A stretch of DNA of 64,000 bases from Deltaproteobacteria bacterium Ga0077539 (GTDB lineage Bacteria; Myxococcota_A; Polyangia; Polyangiales; Ga0077539), in assembly GCA_001465015.1 (NCBI GenBank), contig LNEO01000277.1:1-64000 (forward strand), written 5' to 3'. Shown here piece by piece: positions 35,622 to 45,456 of this stretch. The notes below the pieces were generated by a model that ran no database searches, was not told the DNA's origin, and saw only the letters and a list, made by a program, of their open reading frames with translations. The position numbers and the translations under genes were made by a program. Within the stretch, counting starts at the first letter, position 1. Every line of letters begins with the position of its first letter.

Positions 35622-38600
35622 ATGGGTTCTCGATGGAGTCAGCGGATGCGCTTCGCATTCGGTCTCTCGACGATCCTCGCGGGAGCGGGGATGTCGGCGG
35701 GCTGCATGGAAGCACGCCCCGCGATCAACCGGGTCCAGCCTGATTTTCTGGACAAGACGCAGCTCATCCCGGTGCAGTACGACCTGCTCTCGCGTGCTGG
35801 ACGCACGCCGCAGCAGCTCAGCGCCGCGGATTTGCGCCGCGAGCCGATCTGGGCGCACCAGATCACGATCGTCGACAAGCCTGCGACCACGGGTCTGCAG
35901 GGTCTGTCCTGGTACACTCAGGTCGAGAAGATCAACTGGGAGGTCACCGAAGGCTTCCTCGTTGCGCGTCTTGCGTACGACCGACTCAACCGCGCCGAGG
36001 GCGTGACGGGTTCTGCCAACCCGCGCACCAACGACAACCTGCGCAACATCTCGGGCAACCCGCGCGCGGGCGAGATTCTTGCGGTCTACCGCATTCAGTC
36101 GCACTTCGACATTCGTCGCTCGTACAACCCGCAGACGGGTGAAGAGCTCAACGTCGTCGAAGAGAACGGCGCGGATCGTCCCTGGTATCAGCGCCGTTAT
36201 GTGCGCGTGGACTGGTCGCAGAACCTCGTCGGCGGCTACTCGGCCATGTCGTTTGCAGAGTGGCAAGGCAGGGTTCGCGCGGCGCCGACCCCGGTGTACA
36301 TCAACGACCCGTCGGACCCCAACGCTCCGGTCTTCAACTACGACCAGTTCAACGGGCAGCCGAACACGCTGACCTACTTCGACGTCACCAACCGGATGAC
36401 GCTGCACCCCGAAGAGATCAACCTCGCGCAGTGGGGCTATCCCAACCTCCCGGCGTGCTTGCTCACCGATCGCTCGCTCGAGTCGTGCAACCCGGCGGAC
36501 GTGCACCTTCGAATCTCGTTCATGCGGCTCGATCCGAACCGCGACTACGAGGCGCAGGCGATCGACGGTCTTCGGATGGACCGCTTCGGCTTCTTCGAGG
36601 CCAGCCGTCTCGGGTACAACCGCGATCGACAGGACATCCTCAACACCGATCGCCGTCACTTCTCGCACCGCCACAACCTGTGGATGCGACACCACATGCC
36701 GCGCACCGCGGGGGCGACCGGCCTCGCTGGCGGACAGCTCCCGGCCACGGCGACGTGCACCAACATCACAAACCCTGGCGTGATCTCGACCGAGTGCCAG
36801 GAGTTCTCGCGTACGGCCGAGTGCGTCGCGGGCGGAACGGGCGGCGCAGGCGTGTGCGTCGATCGCTTCGCGTTGTGCCGACAGGACTCGGACTGCGGCG
36901 AAGCCAACGTCAACCGTGGCGCGCGCTGCGACACGGGCGCGGCGTACTTCCGCGGTGACGGCAACGGCGTGTGCTTGTTGCCCTTCCGCGATCGCGAAGT
37001 GCGTCCGATCCCGTACCACCTCTCGCAGGCGTACCCCGACCGCATCATGCCGGCGACCGAGCAGGTCGTCAGCGACTGGAACCGCGCGTTCTCCGAGACC
37101 GTCGGCGAGGCGCGTCGTCGCGAGTGCATCCTCGATCCGGGCGTGGCCGACAAGACCACGTGCGACGCGTATCGCGCGTTCGATCCGCTCAAGCGTGACC
37201 AGATGCGCAACGCCAACGCGTTGTTTGCGGGCGGCACCACGCAGGGCAACCCCATCGCTGGCGCTTCTGGTTCGGTGACGACGCAGGACGCCCAGTGGGT
37301 GTTCGTCGGCTGCCACAACCCCGTGTGGGGCACCGATCCGAACAGGCCTGGGACGCACACGCAGGCTGAAGTGGACGCCGCGCGGGCCAACGGCTGGGAT
37401 CTCCCGGCCTGCGGACCGCAGGGCACCTCCGCACGCCTCGGCGACCTTCGCTACTCGATGATTGCGAACATCAACGAGTACGACCGTCAGGGATCGTGGG
37501 GTCTCGCGAACATCACGGGTGATCCGGAGACCGGCGAGGTCTTCTCTGCCCGTGGTGCGCAGTGGATCACGGTCAGCGATCTGCAGTCGAACAACACGAT
37601 CGACATCCTTCGCGTGCTGAACGGCGAGGTCACACCGGACGCGATCGCCAATGGCGAGAGCATTCGCGAGCAGTACCCGGGCCTTGGCCAGAACGCGGGC
37701 CGCGAGGCTCGTGGTGGCGCTGGCGACGTTCCAGGCACCGCGAACATCCCGGCGATGCGCACGCTCGTGCACGGGCCGAGCAGCCAGCAAGAACTCCAGG
37801 CGACCGTCGCGGCTTCGCGGATGGATCACCTCGCGCAAGAGACGGAGCACCAGGACGGCGCTTCGGGCGCAGAGATCGGCGTTCGCGCTGGATCGGGCTC
37901 GCTCAGCCTCAACGACCTCGCGCGCGATCCGCGCACGGGTCGCTTGTCGGAGACGGCGTTCCGCGCCAACGGCATCCGCCAGTGGAACCGCACTGGCACC
38001 TCGCCGATCCTCGTCAACGGTCAGCGAGACCTCTCGACCCAGATGCGCCGCATCGCGGGTACCGAGATCGAGGACCGCATGATGAACAACGCGCAGCTCG
38101 CGCTCGGCGGACAGGACCCGCGCCTCTCTGGCGTGCTCCCGCAAGCGCGCGATGCGGCCTCGCCCGCTCGTCGGTGGAACCTCCGCACGCGCCAGATCCA
38201 GCGCTCGATCGAGGCCCACATGTCCGAGCACCAGTGCGGCATGGAGCACGACCACGCGGCGCGCTTCGACGACGACGAGCTGCGCTTCTACCTCGCGCAG
38301 TTCCGCGAGAACCGTGTTCCCTTCGGCGTCGACTTCGGCCGCGAGTGGAACTTCCGCGCTGCGGACGGCTCGATCGATTGGGCCCAGGTGCGCCTCTGGC
38401 TCGTCAACTACACCCACTACCCGGTGACGGCGCACGAGCTCGGGCACTCCATCGGGCAGCGCCACAACTTCGCGTCCTCGGCTGACGCGATCAACTACAA
38501 CGATCGCTACTGGCCGATCCGCGCTGCACGGCACAGCAACAACGCCAACATGGTCCGCCCCCGCTGGGAGTACGAGGCTGCTGGTCAGCCTGTGATCTCG

Positions 38601-40454
38601 CAGCAGGAGCAGGACCTCGGCATCGAGGGCGCCGCGTACTCGTCGGTCATGGACTACAAGACCAGCGAGGGCCGCGGGATCGGGCGCTACGACTACGCGT
38701 TCGTCATGCACGGCTATGTGGACATGGTCGAGGCGTTCGAGACCGTCTCGAACCGCGATCGTGCGCTCAACCTCCTCAACACCTACTCGGGTGCTGGACA
38801 GCAGCCGCTCTCCTTCGGTCTGCTCGGGACGGGCTCGGCAGCGAGCATCCGCCTCACGAGCTTCCACTACACCGAGATCCCCTCGGTGATCGGCACCGAG
38901 AGCCGCACGCAGGAAATCCACCCGGGCGTGTCCCTCACGGGACAGTACCCGCGCCTCACGCAGGCGAACCGCTTCCCAGTGTTCCTCAGCGAGACCCGCA
39001 AGGTCGCGTACAACGGCTTCGGCTGGGATCCTGATCACACCAACGAAGCGACCCGCGGCCGCAACGGCGAAGCGGGAGCCTTCCTCCTCGTCCCGTACCG
39101 CTTCGAGACGGACGATTACGCCGGCGTGTACTGGTACAACAGCCGCTACGACGCGGGCGCGGACTTCTACGAGGTCATGCGTTACTTCAGCACGCGCTAC
39201 CTCGACTACTACCCCTTCGCGAGCTTCGGCCGCGAGCGCGCCTCGTTCACCATCAACGGCTACGTCAACCGCATGATGGGTCGGTACCTCGACAACATGT
39301 ACTACATCATGCGTGTCGCGGGCATCTACGAGAACTTCTACCGCCAGATCTTCTCGGCGGTGACGAACTACAACGAGTGGAAGTCGCAGCCCGCTGGCGT
39401 CGCTCAGGCGCTCGGCACGTCCACGATGTTCAACACGCTGACCTCGGCGCTGCTCATGCCCGAGTGGACCCGCTTCGGCCAGATCTACGCGCTTCGCACG
39501 CGTCCCGAGGACGGACAGCGCTTCTTCGATGAAGCCACGTTCGGCCAGAGCGGCGCCTTCGAAATGCCCATCGGCGAGGGCCGTCAGTACCAGTCCACCT
39601 GGGACTACGCCTCGGGTCGATTCTGGCGCGAGCGCCTCGTCAACGCGGGCTCGTACTACGACAAGATCATGGCGCTGAACTACATGACGGACACGTTCGT
39701 GTACGCCGTGAATCGCGACCTCGATCAGGACCTCCGCAGCTACCAGGTCAACGTGTACACGGTGTACCCGGGGCAGACGATGCGCCTCTTCGGCTCGATC
39801 CTCTCCGAGGACAACGCCGACATCGGACCTCTCGCGCTCAACCCTGGCCGCAACGTGACGATGCAGCGCCTCAACCTGGCGTTGCTCAACCTCCCGCAAG
39901 GCGTTGGCCCTGGCCAGAACGGCCGCAACCCGGCGCTCACGCCAGTCAACCCGAACCTCGGGTTCAGCACCAACCTCTGGACCGCCGTCTACGCGATGGC
40001 TGGTCTCTCGGGCACCTACGACCAGCGCTTTACCCAGAGCGCGCGTCTGTGGGCGGACGGCGATCCCTTCGCCGCCACGCTTCCCGCGGGTGCGACGGTT
40101 ACGTTCACCGATCCGGTCACGGGTCTGACGTACCGTGCGATCAAGCAGGCGACCCAGACACCGGGTGCCAGCAACCTCGATCCAGGCGTCTCTGTTCGTG
40201 AAGCCGCGCGTCCGATGGCCGCCGACGGCACGAACTACCCGGGTGAGCGCGGCGTCGCGGCGCGTATGATCCTGCGCGCCAACGACCTGCTCCGCTTCGC
40301 CAACTCGCAGGCGCCCAACACGCCCGCGCGTAACGGAGCGTTCCAGCGCCTGCAGCAGTACGTCGACTTGCTCAACGTCATGCGACTGTTGAACGGTCGC
40401 TTCGGCACCGGCGGTCAGGTCGGCGGCCGCGGCAGCCTGGGCGACGGCGAGTGA
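35622..40454 (+). CDS. Large zinc-metalloprotease lipoprotein (HExxHxxGxxH)
   Basis: 1610 residues, the largest gene here. Signal peptide with a lipobox-like MSAGC (Cys28). The zinc site is HELGHSIGQRHNF: His938, Glu939, His942, Gly945, His948, as in metzincin-like families. The H-N-F after it and the surrounding sequence resemble the DUF4953/DUF5117 zinc-dependent metalloproteases. A Cys-containing insert lies around residues 375-450. Both flanks are beta-rich and long. It is probably anchored on the outer surface. A strong AGGAGG is 5 bases from the ATG; an inverted-repeat terminator follows 85 bp after the stop. Substrate unknown. Confidence 0.88.
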   Translation: MGSRWSQRMRFAFGLSTILAGAGMSAGCMEARPAINRVQPDFLDKTQLIPVQYDLLSRAGRTPQQLSAADLRREPIWAHQITIVDKPATTGLQGLSWYTQVEKINWEVTEGFLVARLAYDRLNRAEGVTGSANPRTNDNLRNISGNPRAGEILAVYRIQSHFDIRRSYNPQTGEELNVVEENGADRPWYQRRYVRVDWSQNLVGGYSAMSFAEWQGRVRAAPTPVYINDPSDPNAPVFNYDQFNGQPNTLTYFDVTNRMTLHPEEINLAQWGYPNLPACLLTDRSLESCNPADVHLRISFMRLDPNRDYEAQAIDGLRMDRFGFFEASRLGYNRDRQDILNTDRRHFSHRHNLWMRHHMPRTAGATGLAGGQLPATATCTNITNPGVISTECQEFSRTAECVAGGTGGAGVCVDRFALCRQDSDCGEANVNRGARCDTGAAYFRGDGNGVCLLPFRDREVRPIPYHLSQAYPDRIMPATEQVVSDWNRAFSETVGEARRRECILDPGVADKTTCDAYRAFDPLKRDQMRNANALFAGGTTQGNPIAGASGSVTTQDAQWVFVGCHNPVWGTDPNRPGTHTQAEVDAARANGWDLPACGPQGTSARLGDLRYSMIANINEYDRQGSWGLANITGDPETGEVFSARGAQWITVSDLQSNNTIDILRVLNGEVTPDAIANGESIREQYPGLGQNAGREARGGAGDVPGTANIPAMRTLVHGPSSQQELQATVAASRMDHLAQETEHQDGASGAEIGVRAGSGSLSLNDLARDPRTGRLSETAFRANGIRQWNRTGTSPILVNGQRDLSTQMRRIAGTEIEDRMMNNAQLALGGQDPRLSGVLPQARDAASPARRWNLRTRQIQRSIEAHMSEHQCGMEHDHAARFDDDELRFYLAQFRENRVPFGVDFGREWNFRAADGSIDWAQVRLWLVNYTHYPVTAHELGHSIGQRHNFASSADAINYNDRYWPIRAARHSNNANMVRPRWEYEAAGQPVISQQEQDLGIEGAAYSSVMDYKTSEGRGIGRYDYAFVMHGYVDMVEAFETVSNRDRALNLLNTYSGAGQQPLSFGLLGTGSAASIRLTSFHYTEIPSVIGTESRTQEIHPGVSLTGQYPRLTQANRFPVFLSETRKVAYNGFGWDPDHTNEATRGRNGEAGAFLLVPYRFETDDYAGVYWYNSRYDAGADFYEVMRYFSTRYLDYYPFASFGRERASFTINGYVNRMMGRYLDNMYYIMRVAGIYENFYRQIFSAVTNYNEWKSQPAGVAQALGTSTMFNTLTSALLMPEWTRFGQIYALRTRPEDGQRFFDEATFGQSGAFEMPIGEGRQYQSTWDYASGRFWRERLVNAGSYYDKIMALNYMTDTFVYAVNRDLDQDLRSYQVNVYTVYPGQTMRLFGSILSEDNADIGPLALNPGRNVTMQRLNLALLNLPQGVGPGQNGRNPALTPVNPNLGFSTNLWTAVYAMAGLSGTYDQRFTQSARLWADGDPFAATLPAGATVTFTDPVTGLTYRAIKQATQTPGASNLDPGVSVREAARPMAADGTNYPGERGVAARMILRANDLLRFANSQAPNTPARNGAFQRLQQYVDLLNVMRLLNGRFGTGGQVGGRGSLGDGE

Positions 40455-40538
40455 GCTCGTAGGGCGGCGCGGGGAGCGGCACTCCTCCTCGACGCTCCCC
40501 CGACGCCCTCGAGCAGCGCCTCGCGGCGCTCGAAACGA

Positions 40539-40592
40539 CGAACCCCCTCTCTTCCATCGGACCCAACGAACGGAGAGAGGGGGTTCGCTTTT
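40539..40592 (+). terminator. Rho-independent terminator
   Basis: CGAACCCCCTCTCT (40539-40552) pairs perfectly with AGAGAGGGGGTTCG (40574-40587), a 14-bp stem with a 21-base loop, followed by CTTTTC. It ends the zincin transcript and lies just before the end of the convergent rhodanese gene. Confidence 0.85.
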
Positions 40593-40615
40593 CTCCCCCA
40601 GACTCCCAGTGCGTC

Positions 40616-40942
40616 TCAGTACCGAGCGAGCGCGGGATCGACGTCGATCGACCACGCGTCGGTGCCGCCCCTGAGCGAGCACACGTTTTCGAGTCCGCTG
40701 CGCGCGAGGAAGATCGCCGCGTGCATGCTGCGCACGCCGTGATGGCACACGGTGACGATCATCGCGCCGTCCGGCGCAGAGATCTCGTCCACGCGCGTCG
40801 AGAGCTCGTTGAGCGGCAAGAGGGTCGAGCCCGCGATAGCGCAGAGCTCGAACTCCCACGGCTGCCTGACGTCGATCAGCACCGTGGGCTCGCCTCGCGA
40901 CAGGCGCTGCGACAGCTCTTTTGCAGTGATCTCTTTGATCAT
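40616..40942 (-). CDS. Rhodanese-like single-domain protein
   Basis: 108 residues. Typical GlpE/PspE-size sulfurtransferase: VLIDVRQPWEFELCAIAG (residues 21-38) and active-site loop TVCHHGVRS with Cys66. It moves sulfane sulfur from a donor to an acceptor in the cytoplasm; partner unknown. It follows the penicillin-acylase gene by 24 bp on the same strand. Confidence 0.93.
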   Translation of the reverse strand: MIKEITAKELSQRLSRGEPTVLIDVRQPWEFELCAIAGSTLLPLNELSTRVDEISAPDGAMIVTVCHHGVRSMHAAIFLARSGLENVCSLRGGTDAWSIDVDPALARY

Positions 40943-40966
40943 CGGTCGGGACCCGTGGCTGTTTGA

Positions 40967-43867
40967 TTACATGGGCTCGTAGCGGAGCCGCGCGTCGCGC
41001 GCGTCGACCACCTCGCGCTCGGTGCGCGGGACGGCGAAGTACTGGTTTCGCCGCCAGAGCTCCATGAGGTTGCGGTGGTAGCGCGAGGTGCGGTTGTACA
41101 CCTGGCCGCCTGGCAGCGAGTTGAACCCGCGCGGGCCCGACGGGGTGAGCTCGACGACGAGGCGCTGCGACGGCCCCGAGCTGTAGCGAAAGTCGAAGTC
41201 GTTGACGCCCGGTCCGGACGCGTCGACCACCTCGACGCCGCCGCCTCGAGGAAAACCATTGGGAAACATCGTGTCGCTCGACGGCGGGATCGTGAGCGAC
41301 GCGCCCGGCCCTGGCACGATGCTGCTGAGCGTGAGCGAGTGCAGGCTGCCCCAGCGCCACATCGCGACGTCGCTCGTGCGCGTGGTCATCGCGAGCTGCG
41401 TGAGCGCTTCGTCGAGCGCGCGGAGCAGCACGTAGTCCCTGCTCTCTGTGACAGCGCTCGTGGCGATGTCGTCCCAGATCGCGGTCCCGGTGCGCGGGCG
41501 CATCGCGGGGTTCATCGCGTTTTCGTTTTCGAGCAGAAACACGACGGCCTGTCCCTGTTCGTTGCTTCGCGAGCGACGGCCGTACCCGAGGGCGACCATC
41601 TCGTCGCCGAGCGCGAGGTCCGTGAGCCGCACGAGCCAGCCGTGAAAAATCGTGGTGGCGATCGAGTCGTTTCGCTCGGCGTCGGTGACCATCTCGGTCA
41701 TCGAGTGCGGGACGCCCGAGGCTCCGTCGAGCGACCAGCTCATCAAGCGCATCGCGGCGTCGCGGAGGGCTGCTTGCCTCGGTCGCAGCGAGGTCGCGAG
41801 GGGCGCGAGGTCCGCGTGCGTCCCTGCGGTGGTCCACTCGGCTTCGAGGCGCGTCATGGCCGCTTGCAAGAACGGTCGCAGCTTGCGGCCGTAGAGCACC
41901 ACTTTGTCGCCCTGGAGGCGCTGCATGTCTTCGACCGTGACGCGCGTGCCCATGCGGAGGCGCTCGACGATGCGGGTCTGTCGAATTCCGTCAGCGAAAT
42001 CGCAGCCGATATAGTGCCGGTCGTTGTGCGGATTGTTGTCGAATGTGACGCCCGCCTGATCTTGGTTGGCCGTCGCGAAGAAGGGGCGCATGGCCGAGCC
42101 TGTGCCCTGCGGGATCTGGTCGAGGGGGACGGCGCCGCTCCAATCGGCGGTGCCGTCGCCGGGCAGGACGAAGCACGGCGAATTACCGGTGCCTGCATTC
42201 ATGGCGGTCGGGTCGCTCACGTACGTGAGCGCCGCGGCGCCGCGCACGGGGATGACCGCGCTCGACTGATAGGCCGTGTTGCCTTCGATGTCGGCGACGA
42301 CGAAGTTCTGCGCGCCCACGCCGAAGCGGCGGATCGCGGTGCGGGCCTCGGTGACGTTCTGCGCGTACGAGAGGTCGAGAAACGCCTCGAGCTCGGTGGT
42401 CGGCTGGTGCCCTGTCCACGCGATGGTGATCGCTGTGTTGCCCGTTCGCGGAACGAGCGCGCGATCGCGGATCGTCGGCACGATCAGCCCGTGGTGCGGG
42501 ACCACTTCGAAGCGCGCTTCGTAGAACGTTCCGGGGCCCGTCGGGACGCGCTCGGTGAGCGTCTGGATGCGAACCTGTCCGCCGTTGTGAACGACGCAGT
42601 CGCCGCCGCCCATCGTGCACGGGACGATCGTCTCGGCGAAGGCGTCGGTGACGTCGTAGCCCGCGGTGGTGACGCCCCACGCGACGCGGCGGTTGAACCC
42701 GATGACGACCCACGGGATGCCGGGAAACGCCGTTCCTGCGACGTCCACGGCGTCGGCGCCGGTGTTGATGGTGAGGTGAACGCCCCACCAGACCGCCGGA
42801 GACGTGAGCGACAAGTGCGGGTCATTGGCGAGGATGGGCGCGCCGCTCATCGTCGCCGATCCGTGCACGACCCAGTTGTTGCTGCCGCGGGTCTCGTCGC
42901 CCAAGAACTCCGCCGCGCGCTTGGCGTTGTCGAGGAATCCTCGCGCGTTGTCGAACACGCGCTGGGTGAGCCTGGGCGCGGGCACGTTCGGTCGATACTG
43001 CTGCATCATGCCCGAGCCTCGGTAGAAGTCGGGCACGGTGGCCTCGGCGGACACCGGCGCGAAGCGCAAGAAATCCAGCAAGAATCCTCGGCGCGCGGCG
43101 AGCGCAGGCTCGGTCATGGCGTTGGCCATGTCGAAGCGCATCTCCGCGCGCGTGCGCAGCTCGGAGCGCGAGATGTCGCTGTCCGCGTCGTAGCTGAGCG
43201 AGTAGCTCTGGTAGCGCGCGATCGTGAGCGAGTCGATCGGCGTCCACTCTTGTGTGCTCTCGTTGACGACGATCTCTGTGCCTTGCGGGCTCGAGCGCGA
43301 TCCGTCGCGGATGCCGGCGAGCCAGCGGTTGACGCCGCGCGAGTAGGCCTCGAGGATCGTGCGGCTGCGCGAGTTCATCGGCGTTGCGTCCCACATGCGC
43401 TGCGCTGCGCGACGCAAGCCCACCACGCGGATCGCGAGGTCCTGCTCGATGAGCGTCGGCGAGAGCGAGCCGAAGGCCTCGGCGAGCGTGCCGGACGAGA
43501 GCCTCCGCAGCATCTCCATCTGCGGCATGCGGTCGCGAGCGCAGAGAAATCCCTGAATAAACGCTACATCGCGCAGCGAGCTCGCGTAGATGTGCGGCCA
43601 CCCGTTGCGGTCGATGACGACGTCCACTGGTCCGTCGAGGCCCATCACGCGCTCGGTCGTCGCGATGGGGATCTGGGCGATCGTCGTTGGGTTGGGCACG
43701 TCCGAGGACACGTCCGCAGCGGTGTCGTCGGAGGCGTCCGCGGGCGTGCTTCCGTCGGAGGCGTCCATCGACGAGCCGTCACTGCCCGCGTCGGTCGGCG
43801 TTGGAGGAGGAGAGCAGGCGACGAGCGACGCCGCGATCGTGAGAAAGAGCCCTGGTTTCAGTCGCAT
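40967..43867 (-). CDS. Penicillin acylase family lipoprotein (Ntn hydrolase)
   Basis: 966 residues. Lipoprotein signal (LVAC), then a long Asp/Ser/Thr/Ala linker (about residues 22-57). The family core starts with ERVMGLDGPVDVVIDRNGWPHI. The N-terminal nucleophile is Ser329 in RGSNNWVVHG, the expected cut site between alpha and beta chains. Members cleave amide bonds of beta-lactams, acyl-homoserine lactones or lipids, so quorum-signal cleavage is possible but not shown. ATG at 43867 begins the signal peptide. Confidence 0.93.
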   Translation of the reverse strand: MRLKPGLFLTIAASLVACSPPPTPTDAGSDGSSMDASDGSTPADASDDTAADVSSDVPNPTTIAQIPIATTERVMGLDGPVDVVIDRNGWPHIYASSLRDVAFIQGFLCARDRMPQMEMLRRLSSGTLAEAFGSLSPTLIEQDLAIRVVGLRRAAQRMWDATPMNSRSRTILEAYSRGVNRWLAGIRDGSRSSPQGTEIVVNESTQEWTPIDSLTIARYQSYSLSYDADSDISRSELRTRAEMRFDMANAMTEPALAARRGFLLDFLRFAPVSAEATVPDFYRGSGMMQQYRPNVPAPRLTQRVFDNARGFLDNAKRAAEFLGDETRGSNNWVVHGSATMSGAPILANDPHLSLTSPAVWWGVHLTINTGADAVDVAGTAFPGIPWVVIGFNRRVAWGVTTAGYDVTDAFAETIVPCTMGGGDCVVHNGGQVRIQTLTERVPTGPGTFYEARFEVVPHHGLIVPTIRDRALVPRTGNTAITIAWTGHQPTTELEAFLDLSYAQNVTEARTAIRRFGVGAQNFVVADIEGNTAYQSSAVIPVRGAAALTYVSDPTAMNAGTGNSPCFVLPGDGTADWSGAVPLDQIPQGTGSAMRPFFATANQDQAGVTFDNNPHNDRHYIGCDFADGIRQTRIVERLRMGTRVTVEDMQRLQGDKVVLYGRKLRPFLQAAMTRLEAEWTTAGTHADLAPLATSLRPRQAALRDAAMRLMSWSLDGASGVPHSMTEMVTDAERNDSIATTIFHGWLVRLTDLALGDEMVALGYGRRSRSNEQGQAVVFLLENENAMNPAMRPRTGTAIWDDIATSAVTESRDYVLLRALDEALTQLAMTTRTSDVAMWRWGSLHSLTLSSIVPGPGASLTIPPSSDTMFPNGFPRGGGVEVVDASGPGVNDFDFRYSSGPSQRLVVELTPSGPRGFNSLPGGQVYNRTSRYHRNLMELWRRNQYFAVPRTEREVVDARDARLRYEPM

Positions 43868-43945
43868 GTGGCGACGGATTGTACGGCGCTTGCGCGAGCA
43901 ATGCATCGCTCGCTGCGCTACGAAAGTCCCCCGTTCGTCGTGCGC

Positions 43946-44530
43946 TCAGCGACGGGGCGGCGGGCGTCGCGTCGTCGCCGGAGGCACGAACTGCAGGGGA
44001 TACTGCAAGACGAGCGGCGCCGTTGCGGGGCGAGGAAAGGTCATCGCGGAGAGCGCGGTCGTGAGGCACGTCACGATGGCGGGGTTGGCGGGGACCGCGT
44101 TGACCAATGGTGGAAGAAGACGCCCGTCGCGCTCGACCGTCAACCGCAGGTTGACGCGCACGGCGCCGAGGCGGCGGTCCGCGGTGCGAGCGCGGTCGTA
44201 GCAGGGTTGAAGCTGGTTCATCTTCGAGCGAACGACGCGCGCCGCGTCGGCCTCGGTGATCGGGCCGGTGATCGCTTCGGGGTGATCGTCGGTGGTGCCG
44301 CGGAGCTCACCAGAGGGGCCGCGGGACTCGGTGGGCGAAGAGCCGCTGCCGACGTTGGCCGCTTGCAGACGCGCGTCCGAAGCGCCCGCGTCGCTGTTGA
44401 ACGTGGGGGTGCTCGCGCTGCTTCCGCGAAGCTGATCGAGCCGAGACTGCGCGCTCGTCGTGAACGCAACGAACAGCGCGGCCCCGGCGAGGGGAGCGAC
44501 GATGGGCCAGGGATTTCTTTGGTGGTTCAC
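43946..44530 (-). CDS. AgmX/PglI C-terminal domain protein
   Basis: 194 residues from GTG 44530. One N-terminal membrane segment (WPIVAPLAGAALFVAF), a low-complexity middle (about residues 40-80), then the C-terminal domain seen in AgmX/PglI-type proteins (I-T-E-A-D-A-A-R-V-V, N-Q-L-Q-P-C-Y-D-R-A). These TonB-like tails are linked to gliding and envelope machinery in myxobacteria. There is no good Shine-Dalgarno, so the start is uncertain. Confidence 0.75.
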   Translation of the reverse strand: MNHQRNPWPIVAPLAGAALFVAFTTSAQSRLDQLRGSSASTPTFNSDAGASDARLQAANVGSGSSPTESRGPSGELRGTTDDHPEAITGPITEADAARVVRSKMNQLQPCYDRARTADRRLGAVRVNLRLTVERDGRLLPPLVNAVPANPAIVTCLTTALSAMTFPRPATAPLVLQYPLQFVPPATTRRPPPRR

Positions 44531-44648
44531 GCGGTTCGTCCGAAAGGAGGTGGAGGTGGAGGGGGGGAGGAAGGCACGATCGAAGCTCGCGCGCTGTGGA
44601 CCGACGCGGCGGGTCCAGGGCATGGACGTATCGAGAGGGGCTGCTGAT

Positions 44649-45395
44649 TCAACGAGCGCTTCGAGTCTTGCGGGCTTCGGCGATCGCCTCGCGCAACGCC
44701 TGATCGACCTGGGCCATGAGCGCGTCGCGCGCCTCGGCGGAGTATTGCGTCGCGGTGGGAGCGATGGGAGCGCCGAAATGCGCGTGCACGTGGACGCCTT
44801 TGCGCACATCGACGGTGCCCGGAACGAGGACGTCGTGCGTTCCTGCGAGGCCCACGGGAAGGATGTCGAGCTGATGTTCGAGCGCGAGGACGAAGCCGCC
44901 CTTCTTGAAGGGGCCGAGCTCACCGTCGCGCGAGCGGGTGCCTTCGGGGGCGATCCACAGCGAGATTCCGCGGGAGATCAGGGCGGTGCCCGCGGCCAGC
45001 GCGGCGATGGCCTTCTTGCGGTCCTTGCGGTCGAGCTCGGGAAACCCTGCCGCGCGCATCGCCGCGCCAAAGAGCGGGATCGCGAAGAGCTCTTTCTTGG
45101 CGACCATGCGCACGGGGCGCTTGTAGGCCTGAAAGATCACGGGGACGTCGAAGTGCGACGCGTGGTTGGACATGAGCAGATACGACCGCGTGGGGTCATA
45201 GTTGTGCTGGCCCGACACGGTCAGCTGGATCTCGGCCACGCCGAGCAGCCGTCGAGACCACTGCTCGAGGCGCTCGTCTGCGCGCTGCATGGACATCGCG
45301 TCTCGGGCCGCGTCGGCGACGGTGGGCCCGCAGATGAGCAGGGTCTCGTATGCAGAGCGCAGTGCTCGAAAGAAGCCTTCTGCCTCGGAGCGCAC
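44649..45395 (-). CDS. 1-acyl-glycerol-3-phosphate acyltransferase (PlsC family)
   Basis: 248 residues. Motifs of the family: NHASHFD (HxxxxD) near residue 76, F-A-I-P-L-F-G around 104 and PEGTRSRDGEL (about 149-159). It transfers an acyl group to lysophosphatidate or a related lysolipid, on the inner membrane. GTG start. It lies 61 bp downstream of the ketoacyl synthase gene on the same strand, so both may act in making one lipid. Confidence 0.93.
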   Translation of the reverse strand: MRSEAEGFFRALRSAYETLLICGPTVADAARDAMSMQRADERLEQWSRRLLGVAEIQLTVSGQHNYDPTRSYLLMSNHASHFDVPVIFQAYKRPVRMVAKKELFAIPLFGAAMRAAGFPELDRKDRKKAIAALAAGTALISRGISLWIAPEGTRSRDGELGPFKKGGFVLALEHQLDILPVGLAGTHDVLVPGTVDVRKGVHVHAHFGAPIAPTATQYSAEARDALMAQVDQALREAIAEARKTRSAR

Positions 45396-45456
45396 GGGTC
45401 AACCAGAGCACAGCCGCCGGGCGGACGGCAAGCGCGACCCACTCGACGCTCGAGTG

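Noticed and set aside
35361-41837. Open minus-strand frame of about 2158 codons opposite the zincin gene
   Set aside because: Strong GC3 codon bias leaves the antisense frame free of stops. The sequence is Arg/Ala/Val/His-rich without domains, while the + strand encodes a clear zincin.
40967-43867. A specific acyl-homoserine-lactone acylase call for the penicillin-acylase gene
   Set aside because: The Ntn fold and nucleophile Ser are clear, but residues that set substrate choice cannot be judged by eye.
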